Shown piece by piece: positions 31,740 to 42,304 of a DNA stretch of 64,000 bases. Source of the DNA: Ceratothoa steindachneri (lineage: Eukaryota > Arthropoda > Malacostraca > Isopoda > Cymothoidae); assembly GCA_963969495.1 (NCBI GenBank), contig OZ018326.1, forward strand, positions 173,885,056 through 173,949,055, given 5' to 3'. A program made the translations under genes and the position numbers. Below the pieces are notes generated by a model. The model was not told where the DNA came from. It made no database searches and saw only the letters and a list, made by a program, of their open reading frames with translations. Within the stretch, counting starts at the first letter, position 1. Each line of letters starts with the position of its first letter.

Positions 31740-33464
31740 ATCTTAACGTTTGATTCTGACCACCGGTGATAAAATAATATAGTAACCGCTGCAGAGTGGA
31801 ACTAATCCTTCACCTCATCTGGCATGCAAAACAACGTGGCTTTATTTCACTTATGCCATCAGCATAAGTGAATAAGATTTATAAGGTTATAAGATTTCTT
31901 TTAAGCTAAAGAAAAAACTAATAGAGGCATCTCCAAGGAAATTTACTAAAATTTGTAAAAAGGGCTAAAGAAGAAGGAAGAGAAATATATATCCGTAGAA
32001 ACACTTAATGCAATGACCCATGTTCTACCTGCTACCAGCTCTTGGATATACATTGGGGCCGGATTGAGGGCATTTCTCCAAGTTTCAGCGATAGTAGGGG
32101 CTTTTTACCTCCTGCCACCACCCACCGTCTTGTGGATGACTGGAAGTAATAAAATAGTAGATCATAAATTAGTCAGTTGAAATGGATAATTTGTTAAATG
32201 GATGTAGAGATTCCTCATTCTTCCTCATTGGTGACAGATGGCAAGTAAAGGAAGATAAATCTTAATAAGAAATGAATGGGATTAATATAAAAACCACGTT
32301 CTCATTTGGCTTAATTACGTTTCAGGCGTGAGTTTACGCGTTGTCATTAATATCTTGTTTTACAGCTGTAGTTGGCTGTCATTAGATTAATTATTGTGAT
32401 TTACTGCACTATGTATCAATTTAGTTAAGAGAAGCAAATTTAGACTGAGGAATTGCGTCCAAAGGATTTTGAGGAGATTTAGAGAGCAAGTAACGAGGAC
32501 GAACAAAAATTGTAAAAATATATCATATAGGGATCGAGGGACAGAAAGGTCCCTCAAATCTTGTTAATATGTCCAATAAAAAAATACTTTTTTGCTTATT
32601 CTAAATATAAATAAATACAGTCTCGTGTATGAAGCATTTCTAAGTGGTTCTGCAATGGCCTTACACACAGCCATATGCAAATTGCGAGGAGATTTAGAGC
32701 AAATTCTCAAATTTATCTGGATACATTTCCATAAATTCAAAGTTTAGCAAAAACAAACCGGGGCATTACTAGAGTTGTTAAAACAAAATTAGAAAGGGAT
32801 AAACTTAATGAAAGTGCAAAGATATTTGGGAGGGGTAGACTATTCGGTATGCTCGGAAAAGAAATGGAGCGCATCTCTCTTCCACCTGATTTCCAGTCTA
32901 CGAAATTATGACAATCCCTTAGCGGAGGACCTATTTCATATGAACATTATGCTTGACTACAGTAATGTGTAAGCTACACTGCAGATCTCCAACAACTCGT
33001 GTCACCTGCATTGAAAGCAATCCAACACCTTGCTTCATCTGCGACTAACCTCACTCAATATAGTTTAAAATTCGGTGTAATGGAAGGTGGTATTTTAACT
33101 CGACTATGCCGTACTCCATGTAAAATACAGGTATCTAAAACGCACAATAGGCAACGAGTCCCACAACAGTCGCTCAATCTCAATCCTTATTTTTCTTTTC
33201 ATTTATTCTTCTTTCTTCCTTGTCCGTATGTCCAACTCCCACTTCAAATGGAACCCCTTGAAGCTGCTTTGTGAGAGTATTTCCTAAAAATACTGAGTGA
33301 GAGAAGAGCAAGGCAAAAACCCCCTAAGTGCACATTAACGAAAGTCGTTGAGTTAAATATTACTTACATTGATTCTTTATTGAGCTTACGTTTCTAATGA
33401 CATTTCTTCGTGGTTAAAAATCTAAATTCATTTTCAGACAGACACATATATTTTTACGAGATGC
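31740..33464. other. Spacer, nothing recognised
   Basis: AT-rich, all frames broken. A 91-codon frame at 32,999-33,274 (+) has no recognisable motif and no clear splice context. Confidence 0.5.
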
Positions 33465-33550
33465 TCTCTGGTTCATGCGGAGCGGTAGGTCAAGTAGCGA
33501 TTAGCGTTTGACTGTATGGGTTCAAATGTATTACTCGTAGTTCTGTATCT
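33465..33550 (+). repeat. tRNA-like sequence, possibly a SINE head
   Basis: The + strand reads GTAGCGATTAGCGTTTGACT (about 33,496-33,515), similar to a tRNA D-arm/anticodon region, followed at about 33,522 by GGGTTCAAATG, similar to a pol III B box (GGTTCRANNCC). A closed acceptor stem is not visible, so this is not called a tRNA gene. tRNA-derived SINEs carry exactly this pair of boxes. No second copy is seen in the window. Confidence 0.3.
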
Positions 33551-33600
33551 ATAGCCATCCAAAAGGTCTTTTCTCATATAATATTCTCTTTTTTATAAAG

Positions 33601-33768
33601 ATTCACCAATGTGTGCGGTTGCGCCTTCACTGAGAGGCGTAGCACTATGAGAATTGACTAATGTGGAGTGTGTGGTTGATGCTGATCTCGACAACGTAAC
33701 TTTTCTGTGGGAGTTCAATAATTCCGTTCGGAAGGACACCAGCGAATCAGTTTCCGAAAGAAAGTTAA
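33601..33768 (+). CDS. Immunoglobulin-domain exon-like segment (cell-adhesion type), with in-frame TGA
   Basis: Reading SPMCAVAPSLRGVAL then, after a TGA at 33,648-33,650, ELTNVECVVDADLDNVTFLW and EFNNS. This resembles an Ig C2-set strand B-C region, as in arthropod sidestep/nephrin-like adhesion proteins: a Cys (VEC), DADPDNV-type loop, the invariant Trp (FLW) and FNNS. It is preceded by a pyrimidine-rich stretch and AG (33,599-33,600), a plausible splice acceptor. A plausible donor AAG/TTAAG-type site lies at about 33,765-33,770. The canonical Pro of DADP is Leu. The TGA means either a pseudo-exon, a wrong acceptor choice, or sequence error. No partner exons were found within the window; introns could be long. 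Host-gene origin is an inference. Confidence 0.45.
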
Positions 33769-33784
33769 GAGTTTACTTCTATCT

Positions 33785-34030
33785 ATTTTTTATGAAATGC
33801 TTCTCTTTATTGGAGATCCTTTCACAAACTAACTATCAACGATGGGAAAGATCCGTAGATTTTGTATATTTACAGTTTCACAAAGCAATTGACAACTTCC
33901 CTGATAAGAGAATATTCATATTTGAGGAAACCAGCCTCGGCCCAGGTTACAAGGGCAGTTCCGTAGGTTTCCATGCTAAGTTGATTTTACGTGTATATAT
34001 AAAAGATCTTGATAATCATTTAATTTGAGC
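33785..34030 (+). pseudogene. LINE RT remnant with internal deletion
   Basis: In one open frame, LLEILSQTNYQRWERSVDFV (about 33,808) and YLQFHKAIDNFPDKR (about 33,868) match the block VDxVYLDFQKAFDKVPHxR; the catalytic Asp is Gln here (YLQF). The reading then jumps to GPGYKGSSVGFHAKLILRVY and IKDLDNHLI (about 33,940-34,026), corresponding to PQGSVLGPLLFLIYINDLDNHI. About 50 residues between are missing. The YxDD block is absent. CR1/L2-type, by phrase recall. Confidence 0.6.
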
Positions 34031-34836
34031 AAGGGAATAAATGGCACATTTTAAAATGAACGGTCACACTCTTTAATAAATTAACTTAGAAGTATACCAA
34101 AGGTCATATTCTGGAAAAATTAAAGTGAGAATATATGAAATGCATTGATACTTCTAGGAAAGCTTAAGGGTAGGGTATAATTTGGTTTAAATTCAGGTTC
34201 AATTGAAAAGAAATCGACTGCCTTTGTATGAATCCATGGTATGTCCTTAAGTCAAGTAATTTTCTTTTGGTCTCCTAAAAAACGTCGCACTACCAGAACA
34301 GATACCTAAAAGGAATGAGATTATTTTAATATTACTCTGTATTTATATGTCCTGGGAAGCTTCAACTTCACTTTCCATGTCGTATCATCTTTACTGAGGT
34401 TGCTTTTTATGACAGGATTTGGTATTGCTATTTTTTCATATTTCATCCACATTAATTCTTTTTACTCTAATTGATAGACCGAATAAGGGAATAAAGGAGG
34501 ATTTAAAGGCATTCAAAACCGTTTCAAAGTATAAGAACTAAAATAATTCCTTAAATAAGGAATAAACTGTACGATAAAAAGCGTTGATGAATTTTAAACT
34601 GGTTATCACTTGACGTTAACGTTTAAATCAACAACTGATGTAAGTGTTTAATATAATAGCATCAGTGTTCAAATATTAATTATAATCACCTGCCCCACTG
34701 GCCTCATCAAAAGGTTATAGGGGAGACAAATTTTGTGGTTTCTATGCCTTATTACTTGAGATCATTAAGGTACAATATTGACATTTTCTTGTGCTTTTTA
34801 CAGGAAAATTAAAATGATATCTATAAGTTTTTATGA
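34031..34836. other. Spacer, nothing recognised
   Basis: AT-rich with no long frames or repeats. Confidence 0.5.
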
Positions 34837-34895
34837 TACCCCCCCCCCCCTCCCCCCAAACAGCGTGTACCTAAAGTCTGGGCACATCGGCAAAA
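34837..34895 (+). repeat. Poly-C run followed by a solitary IS630/Tc1-like end
   Basis: C13-T-C6 (34,840-34,857) is followed by GTGTACCTAAAGTCTGGGCA (34,865-34,884), which shares AAAGTCTGGG(T/C)AC and the GTGT start with the left end of the element at 25,461. No transposase follows. It is either a relic end or a tiny derivative whose other end is not visible. Confidence 0.5.
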
Positions 34896-34948
34896 TGCAT
34901 ATTTTGAATAAACTTTTCTAACTACATTTGATTTAATTGAAATACTAG

Positions 34949-35396
34949 GCATTGGCTTCGCCATTCCTCCCTACGGGGGGAGCTTGCGCTTCGCTACTAA
35001 GATTAAAATTTAAAATCTAAAAAATAAGCAGCCATGGTTAAACTTTTATAAATTTTCTGAACTTCGCCAATTATAATAATTTAAAAAAAAAACTCTAAAC
35101 AAAATTTCTCCCCTTTCAAAATATCACGTTGCTAAAATATAGGAGTTATAGAAGATATATAAAAATAAATTTTCTGAACTTCACCATTTGTAATTCTTTG
35201 GGTTTTAAAAAATTCACAAAATATCGATACTTATATTTATTTCTGAACTTCACCATTATTATTATTTGATATTATAAAAGAATTATTAGAAATAACTTTG
35301 ATAAAAAAAGTCTTAACCAAACCAAGATGAAATTATTATTCAAATACTCAAGAAAATCCCCTTCTTAAATTAAAGAGTTAGTGATGATGATGATTA
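34949..35396 (+). repeat. ~450-bp dispersed repeat, copy 2
   Basis: Same family as 5,953-6,400, in the opposite orientation. Starts GCATTGGCTTCGCC with the GC-rich hairpin CTCCC-tac-GGGGG, runs through AT-rich sequence with three TTCTGAACTTC phrases, and ends GATGATGATGATT. Confidence 0.85.
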
Positions 35397-36345
35397 ATAA
35401 ACTGAGGACTGCTTCTTCACTCCTTCTTGCAGGACGAGCTTGTGCTTTATATCCAGACATTCGATCTGTGGTCTACAGCCTCGCCAAGATATGTGTCGTT
35501 TTGTTCTAAATTTTCTTTTAAATGCTTACAGTCTTGGTCTAGGATTTTCATATCTATGCTTATTATCTAGGCCTAAAGGGAAGAAAAAAAGTTTTATCGG
35601 AATTCTTTTTCATCTAAATTTGATTTTATATTCAAAAACATACAAAAAAAACAGCCATGACTTAATTTTGATATATTTTCTGAATTTTACCATTTGTAAC
35701 TATTTATGTTTTTAAAAAAATCAACAAAATTCTATATTTATTTTTTCTGAACTCAAAAAGAACTGATACAAGCTTCAAATTTATGAAAAACCATCCTTGC
35801 TGGCTAATTTTCGAACTGTAAAGAAAAATTAGAAAGAATTTGGATAAAAGCTTCAAATCTACCTGGTTGACTCACAAACTAAAGTTCAAACTGTTGAAAA
35901 AAATTAATTCTTAAAATAATGTGTTATGGATAACATCTTAGAGGTGATTTTCCCCATTTTTTGATGCAGAGTCCGATGCCCTTTGCGAGATTTCCCTGAC
36001 GAACCAGATGCAATAACTCTAAATTCAAATGAATTTGAGCACATTCATTTTTTGATGCATTTCCTTGGGTGTAACGTATCTTTAATTTTAATTGAGTACA
36101 TCTTCTCCTTTTGCATACATACATATGTTTTTTTGGCCAACGTGCTAACGTAACTGAGTGCCTAGTCCGTCCTCTGCTTAGTCTGTCTCTCCTTCTTCCG
36201 TTAACCCCTCCCTCGTCTTCTATACCAACTTTGATTCACTGTTCATCTTCATTCCATACGCTCCCTTACCTACAACTCTTTCTCTACCTTGTCTTCCGCC
36301 CCTTCTTCCACTTCCAATAAACCATCTCGATTACCAACCGACAAC
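35397..36345. other. Spacer with a partial repeat copy
   Basis: At 35,651-35,757 the phrases TTTTCTGAATTTTACCATTT and TTTTTTCTGAACTC mark a degraded piece of the ~450-bp family. The rest is AT-rich, then CT-rich on the + strand from 36,170 to 36,330. No gene supported. Confidence 0.5.
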
Positions 36346-36624
36346 CCAAAGAAACTGCATATGGATCACTCCTATGGCCCGATGATTATCGTGGTGACCA
36401 TAACCGCTTTTAAGCCAGTCACCAAGCCAGATCCGTCATTCCGATCCCTACAATGACACATTTATGATTGGTCCGGGTTTTCCCAAGGGGTAACCGAGAA
36501 GGCGGATTACACCCAATCTAATGATAGCCACTTGGGCCAATCAGGGGCCCCTATTAGTGCCGTTCCCTTGTTGGGTGTGTTTTGACCGTCACGGGCAGCG
36601 GGCGCGAATCTAATATACAAAAAA

Positions 36625-37215
36625 ATGGATTCCAAAACAAAAAAAATGATAACATTCAATTGTAACACGAGAAAAAATAGAACAAATCCTTCGAGTAAAC
36701 CAACCGCAATTCTCCATCTGCACCAATCGCACTCAACTCACCGTGAAAGTTAAATCAGAGACAATTAACAAAAAACATTTCGCTCTTACAACTCTCAGTG
36801 CTTTCAAAATTTAGGCAACTTATAAGAATGGATAAAACACCAAACCAAGATAGGCAAAGTACTTCTAATTCAGTTTTTGCCAGAATCCATGATATCGGAT
36901 GAATTTATCTGCCGAAGAATTAAAAAAATATTTGAAGATGACGGGCACAACATAAATAAAAAGTGCATCATTATAGTAAAGAAAATAAAAAAAATAATCT
37001 AAACCACTGAAATTTGTCAAAATAAAGTTTAGGCAACAAACTATAGATCAAATCATAGATTCGCAGGTGCCACGAGCAACTCTGCTAAATCGGGTGAAAC
37101 TAAACCTCAAAAATTGATCCATAAATTCCGACCTCACTTGCATCTGTCTCAATAAGACGATGCATACAGATCTAGGCGACAACTACAAATCATACTTTCA
37201 AATAACACTAAAGGT
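36625..37215 (+). pseudogene. Jockey-like ORF1 remnant
   Basis: Begins at the ATG 36,625. The first 40 codons are open, then stops recur. A later frame reads ICRRIKKIFEDDGHNINK (about 36,910-36,965). There is no intact zinc knuckle. Assignment rests on position between the leader and the endonuclease. Confidence 0.4.
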
Positions 37216-37219
37216 AATG

Positions 37220-37220
<1 letters not shown>

Positions 37221-37267
<47 letters not shown>
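37221..37267. repeat. (TA)n microsatellite
   Basis: About 47 bp of alternating TA inside the Jockey-like element. Confidence 0.95.
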
Positions 37268-37269
<2 letters not shown>

Positions 37270-37369
37270 CACCCAATCAACACCCAACTCAATTCCCTTG
37301 CCATTAGAGTTAAAAGAAATATCTGATTACCCTCTGTGACTTAGACCTCCCTGTTCCTCAAATAACATA

Positions 37370-37750
37370 TCACTACTCTTGTTTAGGCGATTTCATGGCA
37401 CTAAATACTTACTGGCAAGACACAATAGCCGATGAAGGCAGTTTTCAGAAGACATAGAACACAAAAACCTAGAAGTGCTCAAGAATTACAACCCAACCAA
37501 TTACCATCAACAAATAAATAGTTTTTCCAGTATAGATATTTCTATCCAATCTGCAACGGTCGTAAATGAGCTGTACTGTCACTTCCACCCAGAACTACAT
37601 ATATGCAAGTGACCACTACCCAATCATAACTGAAGTCCTTCACCAAATCACAAGCATTCCTCAGAGACAATGGAGCTACCATCTTGCTAACTGGCAAGAC
37701 TTTTTAAAAGAAACCAGCCAAATCAACCAAGCTCAACCCACAAATAAACC
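37370..37750 (+). pseudogene. Jockey-like endonuclease remnant
   Basis: LGDFMALNTYWQDTIADEGS (about 37,385-37,445) corresponds to GDFNAHNxxWG...DxxG, with the Asn altered to Met. SSIDISIQSATV (about 37,530-37,565) corresponds to the TCIDLTIxS strand. ASDHYPIITEVLH (about 37,608-37,646) contains the S-D-H catalytic triad block intact. QRQWSYHLANWQDF follows as the usual linker to the RT. The pieces lie in two or three frames, so it is inactive. Confidence 0.7.
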
Positions 37751-37984
37751 GTAACCGATTACTACTTTTCATACAAGCCTTACAAGATCCACTAAATTAG
37801 TGAGACCGCGGTGGAATCGTGATTGCTTATTAATTGAAATGCACAGACACCAAACCCACTGGCATTTTAAAGCCTCTAAATCCAACATAGATTACATATA
37901 ATATAAATGACGAAACTTCAAATAAGATTAAAGAGAGTTGGGGCAAAAATAGACCCACCCATAACCTACACAACCCATTTTTTA

Positions 37985-38960
37985 CAGATTTAGAATAGGA
38001 AAAAGAAATGCAGGCAAACAGAACTACAATCTGCCACCCAATTCTAAAAATAAACATGCACTTAATCAGTGAGCCTGGACAAGTAGCTAACACAATCCTC
38101 GAATCTCTAAGCATAATCTCCAATGACTCATTTCAAACAGCCTTTCTCAATAAAAAACTCTATATTGAAAGTACAACCCTAAACTTCATAACGAACCAAG
38201 TTTTCCATACAACCTCCTTTCACTATGCTTGAACTAAAATTAGGAGTATCAGACTGACCAACACACATCTCCCGATGATTATCAGATCACCTACATCACA
38301 CTTAAGCATACCTGCAATAAGTTTATAATGGTATTATTGCAGCTATACCACGCCATCTAGTCATCTGGTACCTTCCAAAATTAGTGGCGACAAGTAATGT
38401 GCTTCATTTTTTTTAAGCCACAGAAGGACCCTCCATTTCGACAAATTACAGACCAGGATTTTAGAAAAGATCGTGATTCCACGAAGGAAATGGCAATTAA
38501 AGATTAAGAATTCTTCCCCTCAACTCACTTTGGCCGCTGAAAGCCACTAGATATTCTAGATCCACTGACTCTTCTAGAACACGACATCGGAAAACCATTC
38601 CCCGAAGGTAACGTACTAACCGCAGTGTTCTTTGGCCTCATTAACGCCTGTGGCACGGTATGGTAACGACAAGTTCTAGATACAATACATAATATGGGTT
38701 TTTGAGGCTCACTGCATTTATTTATATTTAATATTCCCCTAAACAGATCATTAACCACGGTCGTCGAGGTACACAATTCAGGAACTATGAACAAAAGAAT
38801 GAGTTACACGAGCGGATTGTTGAATAAAACACTGTTCACTAACGCTGTCAAAAACCTACTAGTAAATCTACACACACCAACACAATGCTCGATTTACGTG
38901 GTTAGATTTTTCATCTGGCTTCCATGAACCAACCCAATCTTAATACAACAGTAAATTCCA
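37985..38960 (+). pseudogene. Jockey-like RT remnant, both catalytic Asp blocks lost
   Basis: A pre-RT phrase, EPGQVANTILESLSIISN (about 38,070), is typical of the segment before the fingers. The palm reads VFFGLINACGTVW (about 38,620), where Jockey RTs have VFFDLEKAYDTxW, so the first catalytic Asp is Gly. Next comes VLDTIHNMGF (about 38,670). CSIYVVRFFIW (about 38,888) replaces CSxYVDDFxI, so YVDD has become YVVR. Stops occur at TVW* and GF*. Clearly a relic with both metal-binding sites gone. Confidence 0.7.
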
Positions 38961-39245
38961 AGCTCTATTAACAAAATAACCGCATGCGAATTAACAAAAG
39001 AATAACAAGATCACCCGATAAACTATAGGCATAACCATCAGCAGAAAACGGATAAAAATCAACATCAATCTTAAAATAGAGGTAGATGCTTTAACCTTCA
39101 AAACCAGTACAAATTCTTGGAGCTCACATTTGTTAGCCGAATGAATTTTAAGTCCACATCATCGATCCATAAAGCGCAGCATTCGAATAATCAAACTACT
39201 ATCTAAGCTCCCCCATCTACACTGGGAGGCAGACATAAAACACTA

Positions 39246-39380
39246 CGGGTCATATGTATATTACGGACCCCAATAACCCATATGGAGAATAAGTACTCCA
39301 ACCTCGGCCTTATGTAGATTACAGAGCCCAACTTTGGCCTTATGTAGATAACGGACCCCATTCTTGCCCGAAGGAAGAAT
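39246..39380. repeat. ~30-bp direct repeats
   Basis: Units built on TATGTAGATTACGGACCCCA plus AACTTTGGCCT recur about four times. A further copy of the core GGAGAATACGGACCCCAAAT lies at 39,775-39,795, at the head of the third ~450-bp repeat. On the minus strand one frame reads GSVIYIRP twice, but no gene is implied. Confidence 0.65.
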
Positions 39381-39399
39381 ACAAAACTCAACTAAAATT

Positions 39400-39790
39400 A
39401 ATAAAACAAACTTTAATATATATTTTTTTAATTTAATTGAATGGTTATGTTAGTTTTCTTGTCTTTACTACACTAATATAAAAAAGTTGTTTTTGATTAA
39501 TTAAAAGGTTATTATAAAAGGTCATATTTTATAAGTTTAATTAAAAGAATAATGTGAACTAATGGTATTACAAAAAGGAAAAAATGTATTAAGAAATATG
39601 TTTTTTATGGATGAGATATTTACCTCAATTATTCTTTTGAAAATGACTGATGGATATTTAAAGGCTAAAAAAAAAATGATATTAGAAAAAAATTGAATAT
39701 TTTATTTCAGGGAAGCAACTTTTCAAATATTTAGATTTAACGGGAAGCTATAAAAACCTAATTAAAATTGCCATATGGAGAATACGGACC
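39400..39790. other. AT-rich spacer
   Basis: Very AT-rich, nothing recognised. Confidence 0.5.
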
Positions 39791-39794
39791 CCAA

Positions 39795-40052
39795 ATTTTT
39801 ATAATTTTTCTGAACTTCACCAATTATAATCATTTTAATATAGATAAATATAGTTATAGAAGATATATAAAAATAAATTTCTGAACTTCACCATTTGTAA
39901 TTCTTTGGGTTTTAAAAAATTCACAACATTTCAATACTTATATTTATTTCTGAACTTTGCTAAAAAAACATAAGTCATAACCAAACTAAGATAAAATTAT
40001 TATTCAAATACTCCAAAAACTCCCCATCTTAAATTATAGAGTTAGTGATAAT
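39795..40052 (+). repeat. ~450-bp dispersed repeat, copy 3 (5'-truncated)
   Basis: Matches the downstream part of copy 2 (TTCTGAACTTCACCATTTGT, TTCTTTGGGTTTTAAAA, GAGTTAGTGATAAT). The GC-rich head is missing, as is an internal piece after TTTCTGAACTTTGC. Confidence 0.8.
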
Positions 40053-42065
40053 TTTATAACTTATACTCATCCTAACGGCTCAGCTGTTGTCAAAGTCTGG
40101 ATTCTGTGCAATAAAGACCTTCTCAAAAGTTACTTTGTGTAATAAGATCTGGGATGATCTCTTTCATCAACGCTTAATGGCATCTCATTCCACTGGTCTT
40201 CAGTAATATCACTTAGGTTACACAATATTTCAGGGAATTTCAGCTAAACCTATTTTTCAATGTGTGAAAACGCCAAAAGATTTGTAAACGAACATAATTT
40301 AGTTATCCCAAAATTTCTTGACATATTTTTGAAAAAAATGAAGTATATTGCTAGAAAGAAATTAGCAAATGTTTCTTTGGTCTATTTAATAGAAATAAAC
40401 TTTATTTCATATCATTTTCTCGACCTATTTGTTTTAAAATTATTTCTCACCTATATGTAATTAGGATGGACATAGTTTATGAAAGGTTTTACTCTGACTT
40501 CATTATTATGTAAGTCATTTTCTCAGTGTGCTAAAGCAGACAGCACCCCATCGCTATGAAGGGCCATTTCGGCGTGGAAGAAGCGAAGGTTGGCAATGTG
40601 TATGATAACGCATAAAGGGGCGGGGGGGAGTGATTAGTATAGGAATATTGATGCTGGCCTACCCAATATTGTGAGGAATTGCTAAAAGACTTAGGATAAA
40701 GATCTCAAAGTTTTGCCCACCTGTGACAATTGTGTCTAAAATGTTGGTAGTCAAATTAACTGATTTCTATCTACGTAAGATAATACTAAAAAGAAAAGAA
40801 ACCAATAGAATTTTATTTTATTCTCTTTCCATCGCTGTATTATAGTGAGGAATGAATAGTTTTATATAGATACAAAAGGAGAAATCAAATGTTAAAAATA
40901 CTTTAAGTAACATCTTTGAAAAAATAATGCCTATAAATCGAATTCTGGCAACTCATTCTGCCTTAAAAAATGGGCCACATAAAAAATGAAACTTCTAGAA
41001 TGACCCTTCGTGTTAGAGATCTTTCTCTCATAGGAAAATGGGCAAAGAGTCACTTGAGGTTACATTTAAGGGAGGAAAAAGAGCGAAAGTTATTTTCATT
41101 CAGGATTTAGGAACTTTTGTGTGGTTGCCAACGATTGCAATTCATCGATATAGATTCGTGAAATATTCGCCAAATTCACTGGCGTAATTTCGGGCTTTAT
41201 TAGAAACTTGTTAGAAGCTCGAATGTTTTTCTAGGTTGACAAATTTCTACATTATGTTTACTCAGATTTTACTAAACTAATCAGGAATAATAGAGTTTTA
41301 CGATCACCATATCAATAACGCATTTTAGTAGCTCCAATTTATGGTTTGGAATAGTTTAAAAAAGTGCTCTGAAACATGTACTTAAATTCACTCAGTCCCG
41401 CATACTAAATTCATCAAAATATTTCTATATTCTAATTTCGAGCTGGGAAATTTTCCCTTAAAAAAGATAATAGGTGATTGTTTTCAAATCCACTAAATTA
41501 TTCTATATTGCTTGGAAAATTAACCATACAACTTGCGCTTCTGGGTGCTGACAACCTTTATACTCATTATATTGTTCGTTATATAAAACTAAAACAACAT
41601 ATTGTCTAGGCATTTGTAATTTGAAGTCAAATTCGTAATCGTCGAAAGAAATAATGTTCTAAATTATTTGCATATAGAGGTCAATTATCTAGCTCAAAGG
41701 GGTAAAATCTTCTCCGGCTGCATAAATAGGTTTATGATGTATTGATTAAAACGCCATGATTTTCTCAAACACCTGGTTAATGTGTATCATATTAATGCAG
41801 CCTAATATAAGACCTAACACTCGAAAACTTAAAGGATGCAATTAAAGTTAACGGGGGGTTTATCACAGCCTTTGTATTTGTCGATGTATCATGCATCCTT
41901 GCCATGTGAGAACAATTGACCACCTGGATTATTCATTTGAATGATATTTGGAAACCTGAAACTACAATATCTGTATCACCCGGATTAGTAAATTATAATC
42001 TCCGGATAAATCATCTAAAAAATTACCTTTTGCAATTATAAAATATAACTTTAGTTGAGCTGCAG
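40053..42065. other. Spacer, nothing recognised
   Basis: AT-rich. A 66-codon frame at 40,260-40,460 (+) shows no domain. No repeats noted. Confidence 0.5.
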
Positions 42066-42109
42066 CATGAATGAATAGATGGCTACCATGTCAATACATT
42101 CGTCAGAAC

Positions 42110-42304
42110 TGTTATAGCAGACTGCTTGGAAAACGCCCGAAGCCATGTAAAGCCCACCAAATGTCGCTGATGAAATTTAAGCAGAAACGACGTCGTCGAG
42201 TTTGGCCAAGTGATCACTGCATTTGGACCATGAGTCAGTGGGGACGTGTGTTATGTTCGGAGGAGTCCCATTTCTCTTGTTCTCTACTATTAGCAACAGT
42301 ATAA
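42110..42304 (+). pseudogene. Tc1-like transposase fragment
   Basis: The phrase MKFKQKRRRRVWPSDHCIWT (about 42,168) followed by MSQWGRVLCSEESHFSCS (about 42,229) matches the Tc1 block KxxRLxWAxxHxxWTxxQWxxVxxSDESxF. The first catalytic Asp is Glu here (SEES). Nothing upstream or downstream extends it clearly. Confidence 0.6.

Larger units (their letters stand above)
36350..39400 (+). mobile_element. Jockey-like LINE (decayed)
   Basis: A GC-richer leader (36,350-36,620) precedes an ATG at 36,625 (MDSKTKKMITFNCNTRKNR, stop after about 40 codons). A decayed ORF1, an endonuclease (37,370-37,720) and an RT (37,990-38,960) follow in LINE order on the + strand. The coding strand is CA-rich as in the copies at 1-3.3 kb and 23-24.5 kb. 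A (TA)n tract at 37,221-37,267 interrupts it. The 3' end is unclear, near a block of 30-bp repeats. Confidence 0.7.
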
